From Gammaproteobacteria bacterium (GTDB lineage Bacteria; Pseudomonadota; Gammaproteobacteria; Enterobacterales; Alteromonadaceae), in the NCBI GenBank assembly GCA_018825965.1, contig JAHKAA010000037.1:1-64000 (forward strand): 64,000 nt of DNA. The letters run 5' to 3'. Positions within the stretch are counted from its first letter, which is position 1; each line of letters begins with the position of its first letter. The notes beneath the pieces were generated by a model, which saw only the letters and a list, made by a program, of their open reading frames with translations, searched no databases and was not told the DNA's origin. Below are positions 52,074 to 61,380 of the stretch, piece by piece. The translations under genes and the position numbers were made by a program.

Positions 52074-53418
52074 CTTCTAATCGCCTGATTTGGTTTTTTA
52101 AGATAAGCGCCAGCAGTACAGCGGCGCAGGATAAACCGACAATAATACCAATCCAAAAGCCATGAGCACCCATTTTGGGGGTGATCCAGTCAGTTAATCC
52201 TAATACAGTGCCCAAACCAAAACCGATCGGCCAATAGGCAATAAAGGTGATAAAAAAGATAGGTTTGGTGTGTTTTAAGCCACGTAAAGCACAAGCCGAG
52301 ACCACCTGAATTGCGTCTGAGATCTGATAAAAGCAGGCCAGAACCAAAATAGAAGTCGCAACTGCCAATACGGCAGGATCGGTAGAGTAGAGTGATGCCA
52401 CTAAAAAGCGACCAAAATAAGTCACCAGCGCTATGCCCACCGCCATCATCATCGCCAGTTGCACTGCGGTTGATACGGCTTTTTTCAGCTCCTGCACATC
52501 GTTACTGCCTACCAGATGGCCGACCCGTATTGTGGTTGCCATGCCCATACTCATAGGCAGCATAAAGACCAAAGCGCTGTAATTATTAGCAATTTGATGA
52601 CCGGCCACCACTATGGGGCCTAAATGCACAATCATCAGCGGAATAGAAGAAAACAGCGTCACTTCAAAAAACAACGAAAAGGCAATGGGAGTGCCTATAG
52701 CAATGATCTGCCATAAGTCTTTGCGGTTGGGTTTCATAGTGTCAGGCTTTTTCATATAAAGAGTTGTACTGCGGCTTCTAAAAGCATAAATGGTGATAGC
52801 AATAAACATCGCCAGAAAAACTAAAGAAGTCGCCACACCGCAACCAGCGCCGCCTAAAGCCGGCATACCCAGCTTGCCGTAAATAAATACATAGTTGGCC
52901 GGAATATTCACCAGAATACCGACAAAGGCTATCCACATGGTCGCTTTGGTATTGCCTATGCCTTCAAACAGGTTACGGAAGATCATATAACCAGCGGCCG
53001 GATAAACGCCGTAGCTGACATAGACCAGATAATCTATGGCTTTGTCGCGTAAATTATCTTCCATAGACAAATACTGCAGCGGCAGATGCACAAACTGCAT
53101 AGCCATGACAATCACAGTGGCCAGTACCATCGCCAGATAAAAACCCTGCAGCGCATTATGAGGAATGGCTTTATGATTTTTCGCACCATAGAGCTGCGAA
53201 ATTATCGGAGTCAATGCCAGCAATAAGCCTTGTAAGGTCAGAATAATAGGCAGCCAAATGGCGGAAGCTACAGCAATAGCGGCCATATCCAGTGCACTGA
53301 CACGACCCGCCATTATGGTATCTATCACAAACATCATGGTTTGCGTCAGTTGGGCCAGCATGATAGGGCCGGATAACTTCAGAATGGTTTTTGCTTCAAA
53401 GCGGGAAAAAGGTAACAT
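52030..53418 (-). CDS. norM: MATE-family Na+/H+-coupled multidrug exporter
   Basis: A 462-residue product from ATG 53418 (MLPFSRFEAKTILKLSGPIM), which has AAGAG upstream; a GTG at 53463 would add 15 residues. About twelve membrane segments and the two-fold MATE layout are visible, with hallmark stretches QTMMFVIDTIMAGRVSALDM and ATTIRVGHLVGSNDV. It exports cationic drugs and organic toxins. It is divergent from ribE, the same arrangement as norM and the riboflavin synthase gene in Escherichia coli. It ends in a Gln-rich tail that overlaps the DUF3080 gene. Confidence 0.9.
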   Translation of the reverse strand: MLPFSRFEAKTILKLSGPIMLAQLTQTMMFVIDTIMAGRVSALDMAAIAVASAIWLPIILTLQGLLLALTPIISQLYGAKNHKAIPHNALQGFYLAMVLATVIVMAMQFVHLPLQYLSMEDNLRDKAIDYLVYVSYGVYPAAGYMIFRNLFEGIGNTKATMWIAFVGILVNIPANYVFIYGKLGMPALGGAGCGVATSLVFLAMFIAITIYAFRSRSTTLYMKKPDTMKPNRKDLWQIIAIGTPIAFSLFFEVTLFSSIPLMIVHLGPIVVAGHQIANNYSALVFMLPMSMGMATTIRVGHLVGSNDVQELKKAVSTAVQLAMMMAVGIALVTYFGRFLVASLYSTDPAVLAVATSILVLACFYQISDAIQVVSACALRGLKHTKPIFFITFIAYWPIGFGLGTVLGLTDWITPKMGAHGFWIGIIVGLSCAAVLLALILKNQIRRLEDGKILQQQQAASSH

Positions 53419-53475
53419 AACAACTCTTGTCAGACAGGCGAAAAAACGCCGTAAAGATAGCACAGCAGAGGCTTT

Positions 53476-54099
53476 ATGTTTACCGGAATAGTACAGGCAA
53501 AAGTTAAAGTCAAAGAAATCAGCGACCGGGAGCAGTTTCGTCGCCTAACTCTTGAAGTCCCTTCGCAGTTACTGCAAAACCTGGAGCGGGGCGCCAGTAT
53601 CTCAGTCAATGGTACTTGTTTAACGGCCACCGAGTTCAGTATGCCTGAGCCTTTAGGCCAGGTTAGCTTTGATGTGATAGATGAAACTTTAGCCAAAACC
53701 AATTTAGGTGCTTTAAGCACTGGCTCATTGGTTAACTTTGAACGCTCTTTAACTTTTGGTCGTGAAATAGGTGGGCATCTGGTGTCAGGCCATGTACATG
53801 GCTCGGCTTTAATTTTAGCTGTGACCCAAACTGGTGCGAACTGGCGGGTGGATATTGAGCTCAAGCCAGAGTTTAAAAACTACGTATTGAGTAAGGGCTT
53901 TATCAGCATTGATGGCATCAGCCTGACGGTAGGTGAAGTGACAGCCACCAGTTTTAGCCTGCATTTAATACCTGAAACCCTGGAAGTGACCACTTTAGGC
54001 CAACGCAAAGCGGGTGACAGGGTGAATATAGAACTGGATCAGCAAACAGTCACCATAGTGGATACGGTAGAACGGGTGCTGGCTGCTAAGACGGCTTAA
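53476..54099 (+). CDS. ribE: Riboflavin synthase alpha subunit
   Basis: A 207-residue protein that dismutates two 6,7-dimethyl-8-ribityllumazines to riboflavin. It starts MFTGIVQAKVKV and contains two lumazine-binding repeats: ~1-95 with SISVNGTCLTAT, and ~96-195 with FISIDGISLTVGEV. The closing element ISLTVGEVTATSF and the linker GGHLVSGHVHG are typical. It is divergent from the MATE gene, as in enterobacteria. No FMN riboswitch is visible in the short upstream gap. Confidence 0.96.
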   Translation: MFTGIVQAKVKVKEISDREQFRRLTLEVPSQLLQNLERGASISVNGTCLTATEFSMPEPLGQVSFDVIDETLAKTNLGALSTGSLVNFERSLTFGREIGGHLVSGHVHGSALILAVTQTGANWRVDIELKPEFKNYVLSKGFISIDGISLTVGEVTATSFSLHLIPETLEVTTLGQRKAGDRVNIELDQQTVTIVDTVERVLAAKTA

Positions 54100-54120
54100 C
54101 GACTATTGCTGTTGAACGGC

Positions 54121-54321
54121 TTAATAATACTGCTCATCTTCAGCGTCGATAAAGACCTGCACTTTATTATGCAGCTCGTCTTTATGGGTTTGCACATGAA
54201 TAGGGTTGCAGCAGTTGCTGCAATCTTCAATGTCGTCCTGATCGTCGCCGCTGATATCCAACGTGATATGAGTGGGATGGCCACAGAAAGGGCAAAGAAT
54301 AGTTTTATGTAATAAATCCAT
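54121..54321 (-). CDS. CPXCG-motif cysteine-rich small protein
   Basis: A 66-residue protein with CPFCG near the start and a second pair CSNCC, a probable zinc-binding knuckle. A HVQTHKD segment and an acidic end (IDAEDEQYY) follow. It matches the small 'CPXCG motif' family of unknown function. It is convergent with ribE, 21 bp away. Confidence 0.85.
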   Translation of the reverse strand: MDLLHKTILCPFCGHPTHITLDISGDDQDDIEDCSNCCNPIHVQTHKDELHNKVQVFIDAEDEQYY

Positions 54322-54476
54322 AGATCCTCCGTTTGCTGACTCCTGTTGCAGCAGGGGCTAGCGACTGACTATCTGCAGATCCTTCTGAATACCACTCCTG
54401 AACCTGTATTCAGTGTAGGCGTAAAAAAGCCGTCAGGCGAAAAATTGCAGTTTTGTGGCTGAGGTTTAGCCTCTTG

Positions 54477-54506
54477 TTGCCGATAAAGCGCCGTATCGGT
54501 TATGAT
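54477..54506 (+). promoter_or_regulatory. Candidate thrS promoter
   Basis: TTGCCG (54477-54482) and TATGAT (54501-54506) with an 18-bp spacer lie about 150 bp before the thrS start. The 334-bp gap (54322-54655) otherwise holds no gene. The long untranslated leader leaves room for a translational operator of the kind thrS has in E. coli, but I cannot trace its fold. Confidence 0.5.
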
Positions 54507-54655
54507 GCAGCCGCTTTTTGTTAAAAACAGTCACAACTACGTGTTGTACTGCTTTGTTCTACCGCTCGTAAGGTTGAACCGCAAAAAACATTCCCTTAAT
54601 TTAAATTGAATCAACACGTGACCCTTGGTATGGGCCACCACTGTGAGGACTTATC

Positions 54656-56566
54656 ATGCCAGTTATTACTTTACCTGACGGTAGTCAGCGTTCATTTGAC
54701 GCCCCTTTATCTGTATTAGACGTTGCCAAAGACATAGGCCCAGGTCTGGCGAAAGCCACCATTGCTGGCAAAATCAATGGTCAATTGGTAGACGCTTGTG
54801 AGCTGATCACTGAAGACGCTTCATTAAGTATTGTCACCGCCAAAGATCAGGAAGGCCTGGAAATTATCCGCCACTCCTGCGCTCACTTATTAGGTCATGC
54901 GATTAAGCAGTTATGGCCTAACACCAAAATGGCGATTGGTCCTGTGATCGACAACGGTTTTTATTACGACGTTGATTTAGACCGTCCAATCAGCAGCGAT
55001 GACTTAGCGCAACTTGAAGAGCGCATGCTGCAACTGGCCAAAACCGAATATGACGTAGTGAAGAAAAAAGTAAGCTGGCAACAAGCTTATGACACCTTCT
55101 CTGCGCGTGGCGAAAGCTACAAGATGGAAATCCTTGATCAAAACGTCGCCAAAGACGACCAGCCGGGTTTATACCATCACGAAGAATACATCGACATGTG
55201 CCGTGGCCCTCACGTGCCAAATATGCGGTTCTGCCAGCACTTTAAAGTAATGAAAGTGGCGGGCGCGTACTGGCGTGGTGATGCAAAAAACAAAATGCTG
55301 CAACGTGTCTACGGCACAGCATGGGCAGATAAAAAGCAATTGGCGGCTTATTTACTGCAACTGGAAGAAGCGGAAAAGCGTGACCACCGTAAAATTGGTA
55401 AAGCTTTAGGTTTATTCCACTGGCAGGAAGAAGCACCAGGCATGGTGTTCTGGCACAACGATGGCTGGACTATTTTCCGCGAGCTGGAAACTTTTGTCCG
55501 AGAAAAACTGAGCCAATACGATTACCAGGAAGTCAAAGGTCCATTTATGATGGACAAAGTGCTGTGGGAGAAATCCGGTCACTGGGAAAAGTACTCAGAC
55601 AATATGTTTGTCACCAGTTCTGAAAACCGTGATTACGCCATCAAGCCAATGAACTGTCCTGGCCATGTGCAGATTTTTAACCAGGGCTTAAAGTCGTACC
55701 GCGATTTGCCGCTGCGTATGGCTGAGTTTGGTTGCTGTCACCGTAATGAACCGTCAGGTGGTTTACACGGCCTGATGCGGGTGCGTGGTTTTACTCAGGA
55801 TGACGCTCATATCTTCTGTACTGAAGATCAGGTGCAGGCTGAAGTATCGGCTTGTATCAAAATGGTATTTGATGTCTACAGCACTTTTGGGTTTAAAGAC
55901 GTACAGGTGAAATTATCCACCAGGCCGGAAAAACGCATTGGTACTGACGAAATGTGGCACCGTGCTGAGCAGGGGTTAGCAGAAGCTTTGGATGCCAATG
56001 GCATAGCTTATGACCTGCAACCCGGTGAAGGTGCTTTTTATGGCCCTAAAATTGAATTTACTTTACACGATTGCTTAGGCCGCGCCTGGCAATGTGGTAC
56101 AGTGCAGCTCGATTTCGCTTTACCGGGTCGTTTAGGTGCAAGTTTTGTTGCTGAAGGCAACGACAGACAAGTACCAGTGATGATCCACCGTGCGATTTTA
56201 GGCTCGCTGGAGCGTTTTATCGGCATTCTGATTGAAGAATATGCAGGCTTTTTCCCAGCCTGGTTAGCCCCAACTCAGGTTGTGGTGATGAATATTACCG
56301 ATAATCAGGCCGAATATGTGCAGGATTTAGTAAAAACTTTCAAATCTCATGGTATTAGAGCAATTTCTGACTTGAGAAATGAGAAGATAGGCTTTAAAAT
56401 CCGCGAGCACACGCTACAGCGTGTTCCTTATTTAGTGGTAGTCGGTGACAAAGAAGTTGAAGCCGGTGATATCGCGTTAAGAACACGGAAGGGCGAAGAC
56501 CTGGGTAAAATGAGTGTAAGCGACTTTGTAACTAAGTTGACCACTGAAATTAAAAACCGGGTCTAA
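54656..56566 (+). CDS. thrS: Threonyl-tRNA synthetase
   Basis: A 636-residue protein, close to the usual ~640. Order: TGS domain (1-60), second additional domain with [16 protein letters not shown] and the zinc-like editing site, class II catalytic core with [33 protein letters not shown] and [14 protein letters not shown], and an anticodon-binding domain (~535-636, [15 protein letters not shown]). It attaches threonine to tRNA-Thr. GAGGA precedes the ATG. infC follows with 27 bp between coding parts and no terminator, so the two are cotranscribed. Confidence 0.98.
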   Translation: MPVITLPDGSQRSFDAPLSVLDVAKDIGPGLAKATIAGKINGQLVDACELITEDASLSIVTAKDQEGLEIIRHSCAHLLGHAIKQLWPNTKMAIGPVIDNGFYYDVDLDRPISSDDLAQLEERMLQLAKTEYDVVKKKVSWQQAYDTFSARGESYKMEILDQNVAKDDQPGLYHHEEYIDMCRGPHVPNMRFCQHFKVMKVAGAYWRGDAKNKMLQRVYGTAWADKKQLAAYLLQLEEAEKRDHRKIGKALGLFHWQEEAPGMVFWHNDGWTIFRELETFVREKLSQYDYQEVKGPFMMDKVLWEKSGHWEKYSDNMFVTSSENRDYAIKPMNCPGHVQIFNQGLKSYRDLPLRMAEFGCCHRNEPSGGLHGLMRVRGFTQDDAHIFCTEDQVQAEVSACIKMVFDVYSTFGFKDVQVKLSTRPEKRIGTDEMWHRAEQGLAEALDANGIAYDLQPGEGAFYGPKIEFTLHDCLGRAWQCGTVQLDFALPGRLGASFVAEGNDRQVPVMIHRAILGSLERFIGILIEEYAGFFPAWLAPTQVVVMNITDNQAEYVQDLVKTFKSHGIRAISDLRNEKIGFKIREHTLQRVPYLVVVGDKEVEAGDIALRTRKGEDLGKMSVSDFVTKLTTEIKNRV

Positions 56567-56593
56567 TTATTTTCACTCTTGGAGGAACATACT

Positions 56594-57136
56594 ATTAAAG
56601 TAGGAAAGAAAACTTTACCGGCGAACAGACCAAACCGTATTAACGAAGAAATCAACGTTAAAGAAGTACGCTTGTTAGGTCTGGAAGGTGAGCAATTAGG
56701 TGTAGTAATCACTTCAGAAGCTATTCGTTTAGCAGAAGAAGCAGGCGCTGACTTGGTAGAGATCAGCCCAACAGCTGAACCACCTGTTTGTAAGTTGATG
56801 GACTATGGTAAGTTCCTGTTTGAGAAAGGCAAAGCTGCTAAAGAGCAGAAGAAAAAGCAAAAACAGATCCAGATTAAGGAAATAAAATTCCGGCCTGGAA
56901 CTGATGAAGGCGATTACCAGGTAAAACTACGCAACCTGCGTCGCTTCATTGAAGAGGGTGACAAAGCTAAAGTAACGCTCCGCTACCGTGGTCGTGAAAT
57001 GGCGCATTTGGACATCGGCATTGAGATGCTTAACCGGATTAAAGAAGATATGACAGATATCGCTATCTGTGAATCTTTCCCAAGCCGCGTTGAGGGTCGC
57101 CAGATGGTCATGATGCTGGCCCCAAATAAGAAGTAA
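56594..57136 (+). CDS. infC: Translation initiation factor IF-3, AUU start
   Basis: A 180-residue product, the same length as E. coli IF-3. I place the start at ATT 56594: a strong GGAGG (56581-56585) stands 8 bp before it, and the following codons ([18 protein letters not shown]) align with the known IF-3 N-terminus. An upstream in-frame TTG at 56579 overlaps the ribosome binding site and is rejected. The rare AUU start is the classic device by which IF-3 represses its own translation. Both IF-3 domains are complete. Confidence 0.95.
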   Translation: MKVGKKTLPANRPNRINEEINVKEVRLLGLEGEQLGVVITSEAIRLAEEAGADLVEISPTAEPPVCKLMDYGKFLFEKGKAAKEQKKKQKQIQIKEIKFRPGTDEGDYQVKLRNLRRFIEEGDKAKVTLRYRGREMAHLDIGIEMLNRIKEDMTDIAICESFPSRVEGRQMVMMLAPNKK

Positions 57137-57159
57137 TAAGAGCTTTCAAGCATAAGATA

Positions 57160-57186
57160 CGCCGCTTGAATAAAGCGGCGTTTTTT
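57160..57186 (+). terminator. Terminator between infC and rpmI
   Basis: CGCCGCTT (57160-57167) and AAGCGGCG (57173-57180) are followed by TTTTTT. It is probably partial, since rpmI-rplT must still be expressed. Confidence 0.85.
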
Positions 57187-57233
57187 ATCGCCTTATTATT
57201 CGTTGTAATTTAAACAATGCGAGTTATTTAACT

Positions 57234-57431
57234 ATGCCAAAGATGAAAACCAACAAAGGTGCTGCAAAGCGCTTTAAAAAAACCGGCTCAGGCGGTTTTA
57301 AACGTAAGCAATCACATCTTCGCCACATTTTGACGAAGAAGTCTTCTAAGCGTAAGCGTCAGTTAGGTCCAAAAACGTTAGTTGCAAAAGTTGACGTGGC
57401 TGGTATCGCTCGTTGTCTGCCATACGCATAA
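57234..57431 (+). CDS. rpmI: 50S ribosomal protein L35
   Basis: A 65-residue basic protein, [20 protein letters not shown] with [19 protein letters not shown], matching L35 throughout. It lies 16 bp before rplT. In relatives L20 represses this pair at the rpmI leader; I cannot confirm the fold here. Confidence 0.98.
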   Translation: MPKMKTNKGAAKRFKKTGSGGFKRKQSHLRHILTKKSSKRKRQLGPKTLVAKVDVAGIARCLPYA

Positions 57432-57447
57432 TATTAGGAGATTTTAA

Positions 57448-57807
57448 ATGCCAAGAGTAAAACGTGGTGTGACAGCTCGCGCTCGTCACAAGAAGGTCTT
57501 AAACCAGGCTAAAGGTTACTACGGTGCCCGCAGTCGTGTTTATCGTGTCGCTTTCCAGGCAGTTATTAAAGCTGGCCAATACGCTTACCGCGACCGTCGT
57601 CAACGTAAACGTCAATTCCGTCAACTGTGGATCGCGCGTATCAACGCTGCATCTCGTCAGAACGGTTTATCTTACAGCCGCTTCATCGATGGTCTGAAAA
57701 GAGCATCTGTTGAAATCGACCGTAAGATCCTGGCTGATATCGCTGTATACGACAAAGGCGCATTTGCTGCTTTAGTCGCTAAGGCAAAAGAAGCTTTAAC
57801 TGCTTAA
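57448..57807 (+). CDS. rplT: 50S ribosomal protein L20
   Basis: A 119-residue protein that starts [20 protein letters not shown] and has the conserved [13 protein letters not shown] and [10 protein letters not shown] end. It is needed early in 50S assembly and represses its own operon in E. coli. TTAGGAGA precedes the ATG. Confidence 0.98.
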   Translation: MPRVKRGVTARARHKKVLNQAKGYYGARSRVYRVAFQAVIKAGQYAYRDRRQRKRQFRQLWIARINAASRQNGLSYSRFIDGLKRASVEIDRKILADIAVYDKGAFAALVAKAKEALTA

Positions 57808-57822
57808 TTCTTTGAGCAGAGT

Positions 57823-57849
57823 AAAAGGCCACCTCCGGGTGGCTTTTTT
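57823..57849 (+). terminator. Terminator after rplT
   Basis: GCCACC (57828-57833), TCCG loop, GGTGGC (57838-57843), then TTTTTT. The A run before the stem lets it work in the other direction as well. Confidence 0.9.
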
Positions 57850-57905
57850 ATATTTTATTTTCCACTAAAATGATCTTGTCAGTGGATGGTGTGGCTAAAA
57901 GTGGG

Positions 57906-57934
57906 TTGCTGGTCCTATCCGCGAGGTGTACAAT
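57906..57934 (+). promoter_or_regulatory. Promoter of the DUF2188 / deoxyribosyltransferase-like cassette
   Basis: TTGCTG (57906-57911) and TACAAT (57929-57934) are spaced by 17 bp, 36 bp before the DUF2188-like start. This suggests the cassette has its own promoter. Confidence 0.5.
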
Positions 57935-57969
57935 TTTGACACTAAATCGGGTAATGTAAGGAGAATAAA

Positions 57970-58188
57970 ATGGCTTTAGTTGCACAGCACTTGGTCGCTG
58001 AATCTGGCGGTGGTTGGGCCTTGACACAAGAAGGTAGAACCAGAGCGTTGAAGAAATTTAAGTCTCGACAAGCAGCCATTCAATACATCAATGGGCACAA
58101 TTCTGGCGCCATTAAAGTATATATTCACGATTCATCGGGTCGAGTGGAGAGTGTGAGTGTTGGTCCAGTGGTGGTTGCTGAAAAATAA
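57970..58188 (+). CDS. DUF2188-like small protein
   Basis: A 72-residue protein. The pattern AESGGGWALTQEGRTRALKKF...SRQAAIQYINGHNSGAIKVYIHDSSGRVES matches DUF2188: a Gly-Trp start, a helix that removes repeats, and a final strand with HD/G/R. GTAAGGAGA precedes the ATG. It is followed by the NDT-like gene 18 bp on, so both belong to a cassette between rplT and an unrelated convergent gene. Its function is unknown. Confidence 0.7.
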   Translation: MALVAQHLVAESGGGWALTQEGRTRALKKFKSRQAAIQYINGHNSGAIKVYIHDSSGRVESVSVGPVVVAEK

Positions 58189-58206
58189 AACGTAAAGGAT
58201 TCAAGG

Positions 58207-58839
58207 ATGAATGAATTTGATAGAAGCGTATTTATAAATTGCCCATTTGACGACGACTATAGGCCTCTTTTACTTGCTCTTCTTTTTACCATCAGATACT
58301 TGGACTATATACCACGATTGGCATTGGATAAGTCTGACAGTTCAGAAACCAGAATAGATAAAATACTGAAGATAATTGATGAATCTAAGTTCGGAATTCA
58401 TGATCTTTCCAGGCTAAAGGCCGTGAAGAAAGGCGATATTTCCAGAATGAACATGCCTTTTGAATTAGGTATCGACTTCGGACTAAAGCGATTGAAACCA
58501 GGTCAATGGAAAGGGAAAGAGATTCTGGTGCTGGAAAAAACTAAATACGAAATCCAGAAAGCGCTATCCGATTTATCAGGTTCGGACACTAAAGCTCATG
58601 GAAATGAGCCAAGGATATTAGTGACGGCAGTTCGTGATTGGATCGTAAATAGTATTGAACATTCAACAGAGAAAGTGAGTGGGGCTGCTATTTGGAGAGA
58701 GTACAACTACCTTAATACTTTTTTGCACGAAAAATTGGTGGTCGAAAAAGGTCATCATAATATTGATGATGTAAGTATCACAGAAATCAATAATTTAATG
58801 GCCAAGTGGTTTATTCTGAAAACTGAAAATCAGCGTTGA
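58207..58839 (+). CDS. Protein with nucleoside-deoxyribosyltransferase/TIR-like motifs
   Basis: A 210-residue protein. The start SVFINCPFDDDYRPLLLALLF, the middle ESKFGIHDLSR and especially NMPFELGIDFGLKR recall the Rossmann-like NDT/TIR fold, in which a Glu before a Gly-rich helix is catalytic. The C-terminal third (RDWIVNSIEHSTEKVSGAAIW) is helical. AAGGA precedes the ATG. Its composition is clearly AT-richer than the neighbouring ribosomal and metabolic genes, a sign of horizontal transfer. A defence or nucleotide-hydrolysing role is inference; I cannot name the family with certainty. Confidence 0.55.
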   Translation: MNEFDRSVFINCPFDDDYRPLLLALLFTIRYLDYIPRLALDKSDSSETRIDKILKIIDESKFGIHDLSRLKAVKKGDISRMNMPFELGIDFGLKRLKPGQWKGKEILVLEKTKYEIQKALSDLSGSDTKAHGNEPRILVTAVRDWIVNSIEHSTEKVSGAAIWREYNYLNTFLHEKLVVEKGHHNIDDVSITEINNLMAKWFILKTENQR

Positions 58840-58858
58840 TATAGTCAATGCTTATTCC

Positions 58859-59536
58859 TTAAATCGCCGTCCGTACCTTCTGTTTATCCCGCTGATAGGC
58901 ATAAGGATCACAAAAAGGCAGTTGGCGGGTGAAGTTGGCGATTTGCTGCACTTTGCCACGTTGTGGCCGCAGGGTAGACCAATAACGGGCGCCACCTTTG
59001 GGATCTTTACTCCAGCGCGGTTGAGTGATGACACCGTCCGTCTTTACCCATTTGCTCATGATTTTTACACCACAGCTTAAATTCACTTTGGGGTCGTGCA
59101 GTGCTTGCGGGGATTTTACATCACAGGCATAACGGGGTTGATTGGCGCTTTCGTGGGAGATTTGCAGCAGACCACGGCTTATGACCCGACGGCCTTTAGC
59201 GTCTTTAAATTTTTCCTGATAAAAAGACTGCGGCTTAAAGTTACTTTCAGGTTTGGCCATAGCGGAAAACAAAGCGACCCAAAATTTACTGCGCTGTTGT
59301 TGAGGTAAACTGGCATAAAGAGGACAAAAGCTTTGCACATCGGCCGGCACCAGTTTTACCAATGGAGACAGTGCAACAGCTTGTTCTGTCATTCTGGTCC
59401 AACTGCCATCGCGGTTTTTTTCTGACCAGGCCGCATAGTCAGTGCTTTTTGTATGGCTAAGGCTACCTGCAACAACCGGAGTTGCAGACAAAATACAAAA
59501 AAATGAGAGCACGGGCACTGCAAGATGTAATGGCAT
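58859..59536 (-). CDS. Exported lytic transglycosylase-like protein
   Basis: A 225-residue protein with a signal peptide (MPLHLAVPVLSFFCILSATP). Residues ~85-165 fit an SLT domain: AMAKPESNFKPQSFY with the likely catalytic Glu, then SRGLLQIS. Three or four cysteines occur (SFCPLY, YACDV, LSCGV, PFCDP). It would cleave peptidoglycan glycan strands in the periplasm. It is convergent with the NDT-like gene, 19 bp away. No strong ribosome binding site is visible. Confidence 0.75.
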   Translation of the reverse strand: MPLHLAVPVLSFFCILSATPVVAGSLSHTKSTDYAAWSEKNRDGSWTRMTEQAVALSPLVKLVPADVQSFCPLYASLPQQQRSKFWVALFSAMAKPESNFKPQSFYQEKFKDAKGRRVISRGLLQISHESANQPRYACDVKSPQALHDPKVNLSCGVKIMSKWVKTDGVITQPRWSKDPKGGARYWSTLRPQRGKVQQIANFTRQLPFCDPYAYQRDKQKVRTAI

Positions 59537-59750
59537 GTATTTTTTTATTCTTCCAGGTGAATAGTTGTGTATCGGCCTTATTCAGCCAAACTTCAGTTTC
59601 AGACTAATGTTTTGTTGGTTTTGACTCAAGCTTTTTCCGACCCAACTAAGGCATGGTTTCGATTTCTGTAGTGTAAGGTACAAAGTGCTCTGGCAGAGTG
59701 GGGTAAAACCGGATATGGTATTCATATTACGGCATTTTTTCAGGTGTTGC

Positions 59751-60755
59751 ATGCCACACGATCATTCAAAGCCAGACCACAAAACTCATCAGCACGGCGC
59801 AAGCTGTAATCATGATCATGCGGCAGAGCATGACCACAAAGGTGACGACGGCCATTCGCATTCCCATGGCCTTTTTGGTCATCATCACCATCATCACGGC
59901 TCTGAGTCTGGCAATATAGCCACAGCTTTTTGGCTGAATTTCTGTTTTACCATTATCGAATTTATCGGCGGCTGGTTAACCAATAGCGTGGCTATTATGG
60001 CTGATGCGATGCACGATTTAGGCGATACACTGGCCATAGCTTTTGCCTGGTTTGCCGCTAAAATTGCAGGCAAAGAAGCCAATTCTCGTTACAGTTATGG
60101 CTACAGACGCTGGTCCTTGTTGAGTGCTTTGGTGAACAGCGTGATTTTAGTGCTGGGCTCCTGCTGGATTTTATATGAAGCCATACCCCGTTTATGGGAG
60201 CCGCAATTACCTCATGCCATGGGCATGATGGGACTGGCTGTTTTGGGCGTACTGGTCAATGGTGCTGCAGTTTTTAAACTAAGAGGTGGTAAAACCCAGA
60301 ATGAACAAATCCTGACCTGGCATTTGCTGGAAGATGTATTAGGCTGGGTTGCTGTGCTGGTGGGTTCTATTCTGATTTACTTGACCGATTGGGCCTGGAT
60401 TGACCCGGTTTTAAGTATAGGTTTTACCTGTTTTATTCTGATCAATGTCTGGCGTAATTTACGCCGTACTCTGGCTTTGTTTTTACAGGTTAGTCCGGAT
60501 CCAAAACTTGCGGCCAAAATTGAACATCAGCTACAAGACCTTCATTTTGTGCAGGATGTGCACCACCTGCATTTATGGTCGCTCGATGGTGAAAAACACG
60601 TACTAACAGCACATCTGGTGTTAAAAGCAGAAACAGCGACAGAGCAGTTAAAAACGCATAAAGAACAAATACGGCAGTTGCTCCAGCCTTATCAGCTGGA
60701 ACATACCACCATAGAGTTTGAGTTTAATCAGGAAGTATGCCGGGATCAGCATTAA
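59751..60755 (+). CDS. Cation diffusion facilitator, Zn/Co/Cd exporter
   Basis: A 334-residue product from ATG 59751 (CAGGTG upstream); an earlier in-frame start at 59685 adds 22 residues without CDF similarity. It has a His-rich N-terminus ([21 protein letters not shown] and GHHHHHH). Six membrane segments follow with the metal motifs [15 protein letters not shown] and [11 protein letters not shown], then a cytosolic C-terminal domain ([15 protein letters not shown]). This is the ZitB/CzcD group. It exports divalent metals using the proton gradient. Its end overlaps the convergent yfbR by 32 bp. Confidence 0.93.
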   Translation: MPHDHSKPDHKTHQHGASCNHDHAAEHDHKGDDGHSHSHGLFGHHHHHHGSESGNIATAFWLNFCFTIIEFIGGWLTNSVAIMADAMHDLGDTLAIAFAWFAAKIAGKEANSRYSYGYRRWSLLSALVNSVILVLGSCWILYEAIPRLWEPQLPHAMGMMGLAVLGVLVNGAAVFKLRGGKTQNEQILTWHLLEDVLGWVAVLVGSILIYLTDWAWIDPVLSIGFTCFILINVWRNLRRTLALFLQVSPDPKLAAKIEHQLQDLHFVQDVHHLHLWSLDGEKHVLTAHLVLKAETATEQLKTHKEQIRQLLQPYQLEHTTIEFEFNQEVCRDQH

Positions 60756-61368
60756 AGGCGAGGCCATCCTGCAGGCTTATTTCATCCAAAGACAGCGAAA
60801 AACTTGGAATAAAGACCTCAAGGAAGTAGTTCACTTCTGGTAAAGCGTAGCCTTCAAGCACGCTTTCCAGCCGCTTTTTCGCCAGCACAAACTCATGATT
60901 ACCTGCGGACAGTTCTTCCAGAGTTTTGACATAAGCGCAAAGTGTGTCTGCCGCTTTCACCAGTAGCTTTTCATCGGCTGAATACTGCTCTGACAGCAAT
61001 AAGGACTGATAAAACGGCTGTAATTTCTCCGGCAACATCGACAGCAGCTTCTGCTCGGCAATACGTTCTATCTTTTTGTATTCCTGTGCAATTTGGGCGT
61101 TAAAGTACTTCACAGGTGTAGGTAAATCACCGGTCAGGACTTCACTGGCGTCGTGAAACAACGCCAGTGTCGCCACCCGTTCTGGTTGTACTTCACCTGC
61201 AAATACTTCACGGCGGATCAGCGCCAGCATATGAGCGACCACAGCCACCTGATGGCTGTGTTCGGCGACATTTTCTGTATTGACATTACGCATCAAAGGC
61301 CATCTGTTAATCAGCTTCATCCGGAACAGATGAGCGAAAAAATGGCTGGTGTTTTTATCGGTAATCAT
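60724..61368 (-). CDS. yfbR: HD-domain 5'-deoxynucleotidase
   Basis: A 214-residue protein with the YfbR pattern: [20 protein letters not shown], the metal His in EHSHQVA, the HD pair in [20 protein letters not shown] and a later ADTLCAYVK. It dephosphorylates deoxynucleoside 5'-monophosphates. It follows alaA after 12 bp; the two are also neighbours in E. coli. AAGG precedes the ATG. Confidence 0.93.
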   Translation of the reverse strand: MITDKNTSHFFAHLFRMKLINRWPLMRNVNTENVAEHSHQVAVVAHMLALIRREVFAGEVQPERVATLALFHDASEVLTGDLPTPVKYFNAQIAQEYKKIERIAEQKLLSMLPEKLQPFYQSLLLSEQYSADEKLLVKAADTLCAYVKTLEELSAGNHEFVLAKKRLESVLEGYALPEVNYFLEVFIPSFSLSLDEISLQDGLAFNADPGILPD

Positions 61369-61380
61369 TATTGCCTTTTA

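Noticed and set aside
56579..56593. TTG start for infC
   Set aside because: It overlaps the GGAGG ribosome binding site; the ATT at 56594 gives the usual 180-residue protein.
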